DNA from: Leucobacter weissii
GTDB taxonomy: Bacteria > Actinomycetota > Actinomycetes > Actinomycetales > Microbacteriaceae
Reading direction: 5' to 3'
NCBI RefSeq assembly: GCF_017565745.1
Contig: NZ_JAGDYM010000009.1
Coordinates: 62,001-126,000 of the forward strand
Length of the DNA: 64,000 bases
Shown: piece after piece, positions 42,068 through 52,345 of the stretch
Position numbering within the stretch: position 1 is the first letter of the stretch
How the letters are laid out: the number at the start of each line of letters is the position of its first letter
Program-made: the position numbers and the translations under genes
Notes under the pieces: model-generated
What the model saw: the letters and a program-made list of their open reading frames with translations, nothing else
The model's database searches: none
Told to the model about the DNA's origin: nothing

Positions 42068-43548
42068 GCCGATCGACCCGCCCGCCCGGCCGCCGCGCGC
42101 CGGTGCGGCTCGGCCCGCTCACCGGCATCGTCGGCTTCCTCGCGTTCGTGGAGTTCACCAGCGGCATCCTGCAGGGCTACTACACGCCGATGCTGACCGA
42201 CATCGCGCGGCACCTCGGGATCCACGACGCCGACGTGAACTGGTTCGAGGGCACGCAGCTGATGCTCTCCGCCCTGGTCGTGCCCGCCTTCGCGAAGCTC
42301 GGCGACATGTTCGGCCACAAGCGCATGCTGCTGTGGTCGACGGCGCTCACGGCGATCGCTTCGCTGGCGCTCCCCTTCACCGACTCGTTCGCGGTGTTCC
42401 TGGTCGCCTGGACGCTGCAGGGCTTCTACGTCGTCTGGCTGCCGCTCGAGATCGCGATCATCTGGTCGCGCACGCGCGGACGGGAGGGCGGATCGCTGCT
42501 CACCGCGCGCGCCGCCGGCATCCTCGTCGCCACCCTCGAGGCCGGTGCCATCAGCGGCGCCCTCCTCGGCGGCCAGCTGGTCGACACGCTGCCGCTCTGG
42601 ATCGTGCTGCTCGTGCCGGCCCTGTTCGTGGTGGCCTGCTACTTCGTGATCCGGTTCGGCGTGCAGGAGTCGCCCGATCCGAACGGCGGCCGACTCGACC
42701 TGCTCGGACTCTGCCTCGTCTCCGTCGCGCTGATCGCGTTCACGGGCGGGCTCAGCCTGCTCAGGCTCCACGGCGCGGGATCCCCGCTGGCCTGGGGCGT
42801 GGTGGTGCTCGGCATCGCCCTGCTGATCCCCTTCGTGCTCGTCGAGCTGCGGCATCCGGATCCGCTCATCGACGTGCGCATGTTCCGGTCGCCGGCCCTC
42901 GGGCCCGTGTTCTTGACGGCGGGGCTCTTCGGCGTGAGCGTGCTGGGCGCCCAGGCGCCGCTGTCGACCTTCGCGCGCACCGATCCCGATGCGCACGGCT
43001 ACGGTCTCGGCACGAGCGGTTTCGCGACCTCGCTCATCATCGGCCTGTATCTGATCGGCATGATCGTCGGGGCGCTGCTCTTCCCGAAGTTCTCGCGCTG
43101 GTTCTCACCCCGCGTCACCCTGATCGGCGCGGCGGCGCTCGTCGGCGTCGGCTATCTCCTCTTCCTGCCGTTCCACGCGAGCTACGCGCAGGTCGTGACG
43201 AACATGGTGATCGCCGGGATCGGCTCGGGCGCGCTGGTCGCGGCCCTTCCCGCGGCCGCCGCATCCGCAGCGCCGGCCACGCAGACCGGGGTCGCCACGG
43301 GACTGACGAACTCCGTGAAGACCGTGGGCGGCGCGATCGCCTCGGCGGTGTTCGGGATCGCGCTCATGCAGGGCGTCGCGGAGGGCGCCGGCGCGACGGC
43401 CGGCACCGCGGGCTCCCTGTCCGGCTATGTCACCGTGTGGCTCGTCTGCGGCGCGACGGCGATGCTCGCCGCGGTGCTGCTGTGCTTCGTACCGCGGGAG
43501 GCCTTCCGGGATCGCCACTCGGCGAGCGCGCCCGCCGACGCGCGGTAG
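42064..43548 (+). CDS. MFS transporter (DHA2-like)
   Basis: A 494-residue permease with 12-14 predicted helices. The N-terminal loop motif GDMFGHKRMLLWS after helix 2, and a long C-terminal half with GVATGLTNSVKTVGGAIASA, fit the drug:H+ antiporter 2 branch. Substrate unknown. It overlaps the M20 peptidase stop by 4 bases, implying translation as a pair; uptake or export of peptides or their derivatives is a guess from context. Confidence 0.88.
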   Translation: MSRSTRPPGRRAPVRLGPLTGIVGFLAFVEFTSGILQGYYTPMLTDIARHLGIHDADVNWFEGTQLMLSALVVPAFAKLGDMFGHKRMLLWSTALTAIASLALPFTDSFAVFLVAWTLQGFYVVWLPLEIAIIWSRTRGREGGSLLTARAAGILVATLEAGAISGALLGGQLVDTLPLWIVLLVPALFVVACYFVIRFGVQESPDPNGGRLDLLGLCLVSVALIAFTGGLSLLRLHGAGSPLAWGVVVLGIALLIPFVLVELRHPDPLIDVRMFRSPALGPVFLTAGLFGVSVLGAQAPLSTFARTDPDAHGYGLGTSGFATSLIIGLYLIGMIVGALLFPKFSRWFSPRVTLIGAAALVGVGYLLFLPFHASYAQVVTNMVIAGIGSGALVAALPAAAASAAPATQTGVATGLTNSVKTVGGAIASAVFGIALMQGVAEGAGATAGTAGSLSGYVTVWLVCGATAMLAAVLLCFVPREAFRDRHSASAPADAR

Positions 43549-43575
43549 CGCCGCCGACGGGCGCCGCCGGCGCGC

Positions 43576-44208
43576 TCAGACGTCGCGGCGCACGATGAGT
43601 TCGCGCGCATCGCGCCGCGCGGTTTCGAAGCGCCGCTGCACGTCGCTCCAGTCGACCACGTTCCAGAAGGCCTTCACGTAGTCGGCCCGCACGTTCTGGT
43701 AGTCGAGGTAGTAGGCGTGCTCCCACACGTCGAGCTGCAGCAGGGGGACGACGCCGAGGGGGGCGTTGCCCTGCTGATCGAAGAGCTGGAAGATCACCGG
43801 CCGCTCCCCCACCGTCTCCCAGGCGAGCACCGCCCAGCCCGAGCCCTGCACGCCGAGCGCCGTCGCGGTGAAGTGCGCGCGGAAGGCGTCGAGCGAGCCG
43901 AAGGAGTCCTCGAGGGCCGCGGAGAGCTCGCCCTCGGGATCGCCGCCGCCGTCGGCCGACAGGTTCTGCCAGAACACGCTGTGGTTGATGTGCCCCCCGA
44001 GGTTGAAGGCGAGGTCCTTCTCGAGTTTGTTGACGCCCGCGAGATCGCCCGCGGCCCGTGCCTCGGCGAGCTGCTCCAGCGCCGTGTTCGCTCCGGTCAC
44101 ATAGGCCTGATGGTGCTTCGAGTGGTGCAGCTCCATGATGCGCGCGGAGATGTGCGGGGCGAGCGCCGAGTAGTCGTAGGTCAGTTCGGGAAGGGTGTAG
44201 GCGGTCAT
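43576..44208 (-). CDS. sodA: Superoxide dismutase, Mn-type
   Basis: Converts superoxide to oxygen and peroxide. The 210-residue protein has metal ligands H28 (MELHHSKHH), H76 (GGHINHSVFW) and the Asp and His of LDVWEHAYYLDY. The GGH before INH and the Gln in GVQGSGWAVLAW are signatures of the Mn-cofactor form. It overlaps the flavin reductase gene by 4 bases and is therefore in the operon whose promoter contains a SoxR box, giving a direct redox-stress link. Confidence 0.95.
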   Translation of the reverse strand: MTAYTLPELTYDYSALAPHISARIMELHHSKHHQAYVTGANTALEQLAEARAAGDLAGVNKLEKDLAFNLGGHINHSVFWQNLSADGGGDPEGELSAALEDSFGSLDAFRAHFTATALGVQGSGWAVLAWETVGERPVIFQLFDQQGNAPLGVVPLLQLDVWEHAYYLDYQNVRADYVKAFWNVVDWSDVQRRFETARRDARELIVRRDV

Positions 44209-44762
44209 CGGAGGTGTCCTTTCGGTTGGGGTTCGGAGTGCGGAGCGGAGCCGGGCCGGTCGGCATCCCCGGCGAGGGACTGGAAGGCCCGATCGACGTA
44301 GACCAGGGGGGCGCCCGTCTCTCCCGGAAGCACCTCGAGCACCTCCGCGATCACGGCGGACGACTCCCCCACCGGAGTGATCTGCAGGGGAGCGCAGCGC
44401 AGGGCCGCGCGCACGCCGGGCAGATAGGGTTCGCCGGTCTCGAGCGTCCGCCAGCCCTGTTCGGGGGTGAACCGTTCGCCCCCGGAGCGGGCGAACTGCT
44501 GGGCCAGCCCGATGTGGCGGGAGTCGAGCAGGTGCACCAGCAGCGCGTCCGCGGCGAGCAGCGCGCCCGCGCTGCCCGTCGCGCGGGTCACGGAGAACGC
44601 GAGGGCCGCGGGATCGACGCTGACCGACGCGACGCTCGATGCGGTGAGCCCGACGGGACCGCCGTCTGCGCCGCGCGCGGTGATCAGCGCGATCCCGGCC
44701 GGATGCCCGCGGAATGCCGTCCTGAAGGCGTTCGCGACGTCTCCTCCAGCCCCCGCGCTCAC
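44205..44762 (-). CDS. Flavin reductase-like FMN-binding protein
   Basis: A 185-residue protein of the flavin reductase-like (split-barrel FMN-binding) family: FRTAFRGHPAGIALITARGA, GGPVGLTASSVASVSVDPA and LLVHLLDSRHIGLAQQFAR are typical. It would reduce free flavin or bind FMN for a partner. The GTG start at 44762 overlaps the stop of a 26-codon leader ORF (GTGA), and its own end overlaps sodA by 4 bases. It lies first in a SoxR-type operon, so a role in redox defence is likely. Confidence 0.85.
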   Translation of the reverse strand: MSAGAGGDVANAFRTAFRGHPAGIALITARGADGGPVGLTASSVASVSVDPAALAFSVTRATGSAGALLAADALLVHLLDSRHIGLAQQFARSGGERFTPEQGWRTLETGEPYLPGVRAALRCAPLQITPVGESSAVIAEVLEVLPGETGAPLVYVDRAFQSLAGDADRPGSAPHSEPQPKGHLR

Positions 44763-44839
44763 CGCGGGTCTGCTTCTGCCGGAGCTGCGAGTTCGGATCG
44801 GGAGGACGCCGGCGGGGACCCGGCTCGTGATTCCAACAT
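44759..44839 (-). CDS. 26-residue leader ORF in the SoxR-controlled operon
   Basis: An ATG at 44839 opens a 26-codon frame, MLESRAGSPPASSRSELAAP then AEADPR, ending in a TGA that shares GTGA with the flavin reductase start. The ATG lies 7 bases beyond the TAGCGT -10, so the transcript would start at or beside this codon (leaderless). The peptide has no recognised family. It could couple translation to the flavin reductase, or be incidental. Confidence 0.35.
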   Translation of the reverse strand: MLESRAGSPPASSRSELAAPAEADPR

Positions 44840-44846
44840 GGTTCTC

Positions 44847-44877
44847 ACGCTACAACCTCAAGTAAGGTTGAGGTCAA
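44847..44877 (-). promoter_or_regulatory. SoxR-type promoter with 19-base spacer
   Basis: On the minus strand TTGACC (44872-44877) and TAGCGT (44847-44852) are separated by 19 bases, the stretched spacing typical of MerR/SoxR promoters. The palindrome ACCTCAA-n6-TTGAGGT (44855-44874) occupies the spacer; its CCTCAA/TTGAGG arms match the soxbox. It drives flavin reductase-sodA. soxR starts on the other strand at 44896, so the site may also autoregulate soxR. Confidence 0.85.
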
Positions 44878-44895
44878 GCACGAGAGGAGAGGATC

Positions 44896-45363
44896 ATGGG
44901 CACGTCGACACCAGAGACCCCGGCGGAGACGCCCGCGCTGCTCTCGGTGGGCGAGATGAGCGCCCGGACCGGGGTCGCCGTCTCGGCGCTGCACTACTAC
45001 GAGCGCCTCGGACTGATCGCCGCCGAGCGGACGTCCGGGGGGCAACGCCGATACCCGCGTCACATGCTGAGACGCGTGGCGCTGATCTCGGTGGCGAAGC
45101 GGCTCGGCATCCCGCTCGCCGACGTGCAGGAGGCCTTCGCGGAGGTGCCGCTCACCTCGACTCCGAGCCACACCGACTGGCAGCGCGCCTCGCGCCGCTG
45201 GAAGCGCACCCTGGAGCAGCGGAGGCGCGGCATCGAGCAGTTGGAGCGCGAGCTCACCGGCTGCATCGGCTGCGGCTGCCTCTCGATGAGGGCGTGTCGG
45301 CTGCTCAACCCCGACGATCGCCTCGGAGACAGCGGCTCCGGCGCACGCCGGATCGGGCTGTGA
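44896..45363 (+). CDS. soxR: Redox-sensitive transcriptional activator SoxR
   Basis: A 155-residue MerR-family protein. The winged helix is near residues 16-60 (LSVGEMSARTGVAVSALHYY, ERLGLIAAERTSGGQRRYPR), a dimerisation helix follows, and the [2Fe-2S] cluster site is CIGCGCLSMRAC (C-x2-C-x-C-x5-C), all four Cys intact. It senses redox-active compounds through cluster oxidation. The adjacent divergent promoter holds a soxbox, so the flavin reductase-MnSOD operon is its direct target. GAGGAGAGG precedes the ATG. Confidence 0.95.
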   Translation: MGTSTPETPAETPALLSVGEMSARTGVAVSALHYYERLGLIAAERTSGGQRRYPRHMLRRVALISVAKRLGIPLADVQEAFAEVPLTSTPSHTDWQRASRRWKRTLEQRRRGIEQLERELTGCIGCGCLSMRACRLLNPDDRLGDSGSGARRIGL

Positions 45364-45408
45364 GCGACTCGGCCCCTGCCGTGCGACGGGACCCGGATGG
45401 GAGCTCGA

Positions 45409-45999
45409 TCAGCGGATGTAGACGTCGAGGTGGTTGCCGACGGTGCCGCGATCGTAGATCTTCCCCGGATGACCGAACGGCGTCTCGAACACGGTGCCCT
45501 TGGGGGCCGACCCCGCGAGCACGATGTAGCCGTCCTCGTCGCTCACATAGCCGTCCTCGTTGACGTGGCGGCCGGGGATCTGAAGCCCCGGACCGGGAAG
45601 CACCTGCTGGCTGTAGTAGGTGAACTTGTAGCCCTGCCATTCGACTACCCCGCTGAACATGAACTGCTGCAGCGTGTAGAGCGCGCCCGCGACGGCCTTG
45701 CCGGTGAAGCCGGATCCACGCTCCGTCCCCGGCACGGCTTCGACCGTCGACACGGTCAGCTCGAAATCCTGCTCGACCGAGGCCGCGGAGGTGAATTCCT
45801 GATCCGGCACCTCGGCGGCCATCGCTCCGAGCCCGTCGCGGGCGAAGGCGCTCGACACCGACAGGGGCGCCAGGACCGCGGTGCCGAAGAGCGCGAGCAC
45901 CGCGGCGGCGGCCCCGATCCCGCGGACGCGGGGCGTCCGGGAAGGGCCCGGGTGATGAGTCGAAGCGGAGACAGCCACAATGCAACGATGGTATCCCAC
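45409..45999 (-). CDS. Secreted protein with 3D/RlpA-like domain
   Basis: A 196-residue exported protein. A basic N-terminus and hydrophobic stretch (GIGAAAAVLALFGTAVLAPL) form a signal peptide ending near SSAFA. The C-terminal half, with KFTYYSQQVLPGPGLQIPGR, HVNEDGYVSDEDGYIVLAGS and ETPFGHPGKIYDRGTVGNHL, resembles double-psi beta-barrel '3D' domains of Gram-positive cell-wall proteins. The catalytic role is not shown. Start GTG at 45999; a GTG at 45978 is also possible. No operon partner is apparent. Confidence 0.6.
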   Translation of the reverse strand: MGYHRCIVAVSASTHHPGPSRTPRVRGIGAAAAVLALFGTAVLAPLSVSSAFARDGLGAMAAEVPDQEFTSAASVEQDFELTVSTVEAVPGTERGSGFTGKAVAGALYTLQQFMFSGVVEWQGYKFTYYSQQVLPGPGLQIPGRHVNEDGYVSDEDGYIVLAGSAPKGTVFETPFGHPGKIYDRGTVGNHLDVYIR

Positions 46000-46030
46000 G
46001 CGTTCCGCGGGGTAAAGACGAGCAGGCCGC

Positions 46031-46648
46031 TCAGAGCGGGTCGGCAGGCGCGGGCGGCGAATCCCGGACCACCTCGTCGAGCACGAGCCGCGCCCGTCGG
46101 ACGAGGTCGGCGAAGCCGACGGTGTCGGAGTCGTCGCGGGACGAGGCGACCGCGATCCAGCGCATGACCGCGCCGAGCAGGCTGGTGAGCATCTCGGCCT
46201 CTTCGAGGCGCCGTCGCTCGTCCATCTCGGGTTTCTGCCTTCGGAGACGGAGATCCACCAGTTCGCGCACCTCGTCGTCGACGGCCGCGATCCTCGCCAG
46301 GTGTCCGGCCAGGAGCGACGGCACCGACGAGATCGCCTTCATGCGGTCCGCGAGCCGGGAGATCGACGCCCCCTCGGCGGGCGGCGCGACCAGCGACAGC
46401 GCATCCTGGAGCATGGGACCGGTGCCCACGATGAAGCGCCTGGCGGCCGGCTCGTCGATGTCCGGGACATCGCGTCCGAGCAGGGCGTCGTCCTTGGTCG
46501 GGAAGTGGTTGAAGAACGTCCGCTGGCTCACCCCGGCGACCTCGCAGATCAGATCGACCGTGACCCGCTCATAGCCGCGGTCCAGCACCAGATCGAGCGC
46601 AGCGTCCTCGATCGCCGCCGCCGTCGCGGCTCCCCGCGTTCCCGACAT
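46031..46648 (-). CDS. TetR-family regulator of the adjacent MFS gene
   Basis: A 205-residue TetR protein with helix-turn-helix at about residues 10-55 (AIEDAALDLVLDRGYERVTV; VAGVSQRTFFNHFPTKDDAL). The start ATG at 46648 has GGAGG at 46660 region upstream; a longer frame reaching 46771 crosses the promoter. It is divergent from a DHA2-type MFS transporter, and the perfect palindrome at 46691-46706 lies between them, so it probably represses the pair. Confidence 0.88.
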   Translation of the reverse strand: MSGTRGAATAAAIEDAALDLVLDRGYERVTVDLICEVAGVSQRTFFNHFPTKDDALLGRDVPDIDEPAARRFIVGTGPMLQDALSLVAPPAEGASISRLADRMKAISSVPSLLAGHLARIAAVDDEVRELVDLRLRRQKPEMDERRRLEEAEMLTSLLGAVMRWIAVASSRDDSDTVGFADLVRRARLVLDEVVRDSPPAPADPL

Positions 46649-46690
46649 CGTCCTCCACCCCTCCGGACTCACGATACACGTCCAGTCGCG

Positions 46691-46706
46691 AACTGAATAT
46701 TCAGTT
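46691..46706. promoter_or_regulatory. 16-base perfect palindrome, probable TetR operator
   Basis: AACTGAATATTCAGTT is fully symmetrical and lies in the 125-base gap between the TetR gene and the MFS gene. A TAGTAT -10-like hexamer towards the MFS gene lies just beyond it (46711-46716). Confidence 0.75.
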
Positions 46707-46713
46707 ACTGTAG

Positions 46714-48800
<2,087 letters not shown>

Positions 48801-48924
48801 GCCGCCGCCCCTGTCTCGTGACCCATGATCCTCCTCGTTCCCCCGCGTTCGTCTCGATGGACCGCGTCTCGTCTCGTCAGCGGGACCCCGCGGCCCGGCG
48901 GTGCCCCTCCGGTCCCGGGCACCG

Positions 48925-50157
48925 TCACCCCCTCCGGTACTGCGCGACCATGGGGCAGCCGAAGGGATCCCGTGCGGCGAGGCCGACCCGATTCAGATAG
49001 TCGATCACGATGGCGTAGGAGCTCCACAGCGACGTCTCCGTGTAGGGGACGTCATGGGTCTCGCAGAACTCACGTACGATCTCCCTGGCCTTCGCCAGAT
49101 GCGGGCGGGCCATGCTCGGGAACAGATGGTGCTCGATCTGGTGGTTCAATCCTCCCATGAGGGACGTCGCCCACCATCCGCCGCGAATGTTCCGCGAGGT
49201 GCGGACCTGTTTCGAGAAGAAGTCGATCTTCGCGTCCGGGGCGATGACCGGCATCCCCTTGTGGTTCGGGGCGAATGAGGCCCCCATGTAGACGCCGAAC
49301 ACGGCCATCATGACCCCGGTGAAGGCGAAGGCCATCCCGAGTGGGAGCAGCACGAACACCGGAGCGAGCACGACGGCGAACCGCGCGGCGACCATCCCGA
49401 GCTCCTGCCAGCGACGCTTGACCGGGCCGCGACCCAACAGGTATCTGAGACTCTGGACGTGAAGATTCAGGCCTTCGAGGGTGAGCAGCGGGAAGAACAA
49501 CCAGCCCTGGCGCCGGGTGATGATCCGACGCAGCCCCCTCGCCTGCGCCGCATCCGCGTCGAGGAAGGAGATCGTGTCGACTTCGATGTCGGGATCCTTG
49601 CCGACCCGGTTCGGGTTGGCGTGGTGACGGCTGTGCTTCGCATCCCACCAGGAGTAGCTCATGCCCGCAACGGCGGCCAGCGCGCTCGCGAGGCGGTCGT
49701 TCGCGGGGCCGGAGGAGAGGATCTGACGATGCCCGGCCTCGTGGGCGAGGAAGGCGACCTGGGTGAACAGGATGCCGAGGGCCGCGGCGATGAGCAACTG
49801 GAACCAGCTGTCCCCGAGGAGGACGAACCCCGCGATCGCCCCGCCGAAGCCGAGGACGAGCGCGCAGCCGACGAGGAGGTAGAACCAGGGGGTTCGCCCC
49901 AGGAGCCCGCTCTCCCGCACGACCTGCGACACCTGAACGTAGGCGCGGGCGATCGGCGGAAAATCTTCCTTCCGGGCATAGGTCTGTCGGATCGGTCCGA
50001 GAGTGCTGGAGCTAAAGACAAGGCTGGATGAGATGAGAGCGCCCTTTGCTGAAGCCGGCGGTCCTTTCGGGTGCCGGAGGAGTGGGGCCAAAGGGCAAGT
50101 GCCGATCGCCTGGTTCAAGGCTAGGGGCTCCTCCCGCGCGGACTCGGAATATGGCAT
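48925..50157 (-). CDS. Acyl-lipid/acyl-CoA fatty acid desaturase with unusual N-terminus
   Basis: A membrane di-iron desaturase. The three His boxes are HEAGHR, HSRHH and HQIEHHLF, with four hydrophobic segments between them. Homology begins at about residue 52 (STLGPIRQTYARKEDFPPIA). The preceding 50 residues, from MPYSESAREEPLA, do not look like the family, and no other good start or ribosome site is visible, so the true start is unclear. The DNA upstream of about 50015 has a different texture, suggesting the 5' end was joined to foreign sequence by recombination. Confidence 0.82.
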   Translation of the reverse strand: MPYSESAREEPLALNQAIGTCPLAPLLRHPKGPPASAKGALISSSLVFSSSTLGPIRQTYARKEDFPPIARAYVQVSQVVRESGLLGRTPWFYLLVGCALVLGFGGAIAGFVLLGDSWFQLLIAAALGILFTQVAFLAHEAGHRQILSSGPANDRLASALAAVAGMSYSWWDAKHSRHHANPNRVGKDPDIEVDTISFLDADAAQARGLRRIITRRQGWLFFPLLTLEGLNLHVQSLRYLLGRGPVKRRWQELGMVAARFAVVLAPVFVLLPLGMAFAFTGVMMAVFGVYMGASFAPNHKGMPVIAPDAKIDFFSKQVRTSRNIRGGWWATSLMGGLNHQIEHHLFPSMARPHLAKAREIVREFCETHDVPYTETSLWSSYAIVIDYLNRVGLAARDPFGCPMVAQYRRG

Positions 50158-50295
50158 GGGAATCGGCGCATTGCCAGGTTCGTCGGCGAACCGGTCTCCC
50201 CCGTCCGCGCGGTATGCGGACTACATCCGATCATCAGCGTTCAGAGACCCTGCTTTGACGGCTCACGCCTCTTGCACGTCGAGGTAGAGCTTCAG

Positions 50296-50835
50296 CTATC
50301 GGGCGGGGGCCAGGTCTGCTTGGATCTCACGGATCGTCTGTGCGAGCATGCCCGACGACAGGAGCCCCGCCCCCAATGGCCCTGATGAGTCTTCGCCCAA
50401 GAGCGGCAGACGGGACAACGCGGCACGAGCGTCCGACGTCATGTGCTCCAGTTGCCAGCGAACCTCTTCGCGGCGCGCAGTCTCCTGATCGCAGGAGGCA
50501 AGTGAAGCCGCCTTTGCCGCATATGCGGCAGCCCCCAACGCGTGAGCGCCCATGTGGGCGACAGCAGACGCCTGTCCAGCAGCTCGGGCGGCCGCTACAG
50601 CGGCGGGAGACGTGACGGACTGCGCCGCGCGCCCAGCCAGGAGCCTTCGCTTGATCTCGCCGGCTGCGTCGAGTTCACCGCGCCCATACGCGCGTGTCCG
50701 CTCGATGCCGTCTCGTGCCCGGTCGTCGTCCGGAGCCTCAGCCTCGAACAGCGGCAGAACCCGCTCGGCGCAGTCAGCCGCCCACAGGGCGACGAGACGC
50801 CGATCGGCGTCGTCGAGTGTCTGGGGAGAGGCCAT
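50296..50835 (-). CDS. Putative immunity-like protein
   Basis: A 179-residue soluble, Ala-rich protein. The pattern RLVALWAADCAERVLPLFEA then DDRARDGIERTRAYGRGELD and AVAHMGAHALGAAAYAAKAA matches proteins annotated as putative immunity proteins in actinobacteria. No toxin gene lies next to it, so the assignment rests on resemblance only. It stands alone in the accessory-looking region; 138 bases on its left and 92 on its right hold no gene. Confidence 0.6.
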   Translation of the reverse strand: MASPQTLDDADRRLVALWAADCAERVLPLFEAEAPDDDRARDGIERTRAYGRGELDAAGEIKRRLLAGRAAQSVTSPAAVAAARAAGQASAVAHMGAHALGAAAYAAKAASLASCDQETARREEVRWQLEHMTSDARAALSRLPLLGEDSSGPLGAGLLSSGMLAQTIREIQADLAPAR

Positions 50836-50927
50836 GCATCAAGGCTCTCACGATGTGCTGAGTCCTCGTTTGCAAGACGCGTGCGAGCTCAACCCGGGCT
50901 CCGCGGGATCGTGCGGGCCTGCTTCCG

Positions 50928-51290
50928 CTATTGCTGGTGCTCGGCGATTTCGGCGGCGTGGTCGCTGAGCCAGTCGAAGACGCCCGCGAGGGGTTCTGCG
51001 GCGCTGCGGCCGAGATCGGTGAGGGTGTAGCTGACGGCGGGCGGGACGGTCGGGATCACGTGGCGTTCGACCAGGCCGCTCCCGGTGAGGCCCCGGAGGG
51101 TTTGCGAGAGCATCTTCTCGCTGACCCCGTGGATGCGGTTGCGCAGTTCGAAGAAGCGATGCTCGCCGTCGCGCAGGGCGACGAGGATGAGGAATCCCCA
51201 CCTGCTCGTGAGCTGGTCGAGCACGATGCGGCCGGTGCAGTCGCCGTCGAAGGCGTTCGTCGACGGATCGATCGCGGTGATGCTGGCCAT
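50928..51290 (-). CDS. HxlR-family transcriptional regulator
   Basis: A 120-residue winged-helix protein of the HxlR family: ILVALRDGEHRFFELRNRIH, GVSEKMLSQTLRGLTGSGLV and SYTLTDLGRSAAEPLAGVFD. A conserved Cys (FDGDCTGRIVLD) near residue 18 is a redox-sensing position in some relatives. It is divergent from the MFS gene (87-base gap) and probably controls it. Confidence 0.9.
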   Translation of the reverse strand: MASITAIDPSTNAFDGDCTGRIVLDQLTSRWGFLILVALRDGEHRFFELRNRIHGVSEKMLSQTLRGLTGSGLVERHVIPTVPPAVSYTLTDLGRSAAEPLAGVFDWLSDHAAEIAEHQQ

Positions 51291-51377
51291 GGTCTGCCGC
51301 CGTCCTTACCTCGGGGTCGGGCCGTGAGCGCAAAGTGCGTACTTCCCCATGGTAAGCCTCTTGCCTACCGTACTGGC

Positions 51378-52283
51378 ATGAGCAGAACGCAAGCCGAAAC
51401 CGCGCCCCCGATAGCCGCACGCGACAGCGCGGTCTCGGCAGCACTCACCCTCGCCGTCTTCGGGTACGCGCTGGCGCAGACGCTGGTGTTCCCAGCGCTG
51501 TCGACCATCCAGACGGATCTCGGCGCGACCCCGGCGGTGGGCGCCTGGATCGTGTCGGGGTTCCTGCTCTCCGGTACGATCCTGAGCCCGGTCCTCGGCG
51601 CGCTCGGCGACACGCACGGGCCGCGCCGCGGCCTGCTCGCCGCACTGTTGCTCGCAGCACTGGGCGGGATCGCGGCCATGATCGCGCCGAGCACGATCGT
51701 GCTGATCGCGGCGCGGATCGTGCAGGGCGTCTCCCTCGGCATCCTGCCTCTGTCGTTCGCGATCGTCAGGCGCAGCATATCGCCGCACCGCCAGCAGTCT
51801 GTCTCGGGACTGCTGATCGGGGCGATCTCCTTCCCCTTCTACCTCCTCCTCCCGCTCTGGGCGCAGGCACCGACGGTGCAGACCGACGCGGGATCAGTGG
51901 GGTTCGGCGGCACGATCACCCTCGCCGGCCTCATCCTGCTCGCCACCCTCGCACTGACGCTCTGGCACGCCCAGATCTGGCAGCACGTCGTCTGCTACGC
52001 CCTGGTCGGGCTCGGCACCGGCTTCGTGTTCGGCTCCCAGCCCCGCCTCATCGCCACCCACGTCCCGGTCACGCGCACCGGCGCTGCGAACGGATTCAAC
52101 AGCATCGCCCGCAGCATCGGCGGCATCCTCGCCACTCAGATCATCGCCGCGATCGTCGCCGCCGCCGCACACGATGCGCCGATCACCGACCAGACCCTCA
52201 CCACCGGTCTGCTCCTGACCGCAGCACTCGCCCTCGCGGGGATCCTCCTCACCCCGCTCACCGCCACAGGAGCACACGCATGA
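51378..52283 (+). CDS. Shortened MFS transporter
   Basis: A 301-residue MFS-type protein, about 100-170 residues shorter than the family. The N-terminal half is normal (ALAQTLVFPALSTIQTDLGA; GALGDTHGPRRGLL; RIVQGVSLGILPLSFAIVRR), and so is the end (RTGAANGFNSIARSIGGILA). Near residue 135-150 (SVSGLLIGAISFPFYLLLPL) the two halves join with several helices missing, so an in-frame internal deletion is likely. The ATG is 6 bases after a TACCGT hexamer (51366-51371). Function is doubtful. Confidence 0.8.
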   Translation: MSRTQAETAPPIAARDSAVSAALTLAVFGYALAQTLVFPALSTIQTDLGATPAVGAWIVSGFLLSGTILSPVLGALGDTHGPRRGLLAALLLAALGGIAAMIAPSTIVLIAARIVQGVSLGILPLSFAIVRRSISPHRQQSVSGLLIGAISFPFYLLLPLWAQAPTVQTDAGSVGFGGTITLAGLILLATLALTLWHAQIWQHVVCYALVGLGTGFVFGSQPRLIATHVPVTRTGAANGFNSIARSIGGILATQIIAAIVAAAAHDAPITDQTLTTGLLLTAALALAGILLTPLTATGAHA

Positions 52284-52345
52284 CCGACACCGCCCGAGTT
52301 CGATGCGCACCGGCCTCGGGCGCTGACGAAGCTCGTTCGGAGGGG

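Noticed and set aside
50296-50835. A toxin-immunity pair
   Set aside because: No candidate toxin, RHS, WXG100 or secretion gene lies nearby, so only the immunity-like protein is reported.
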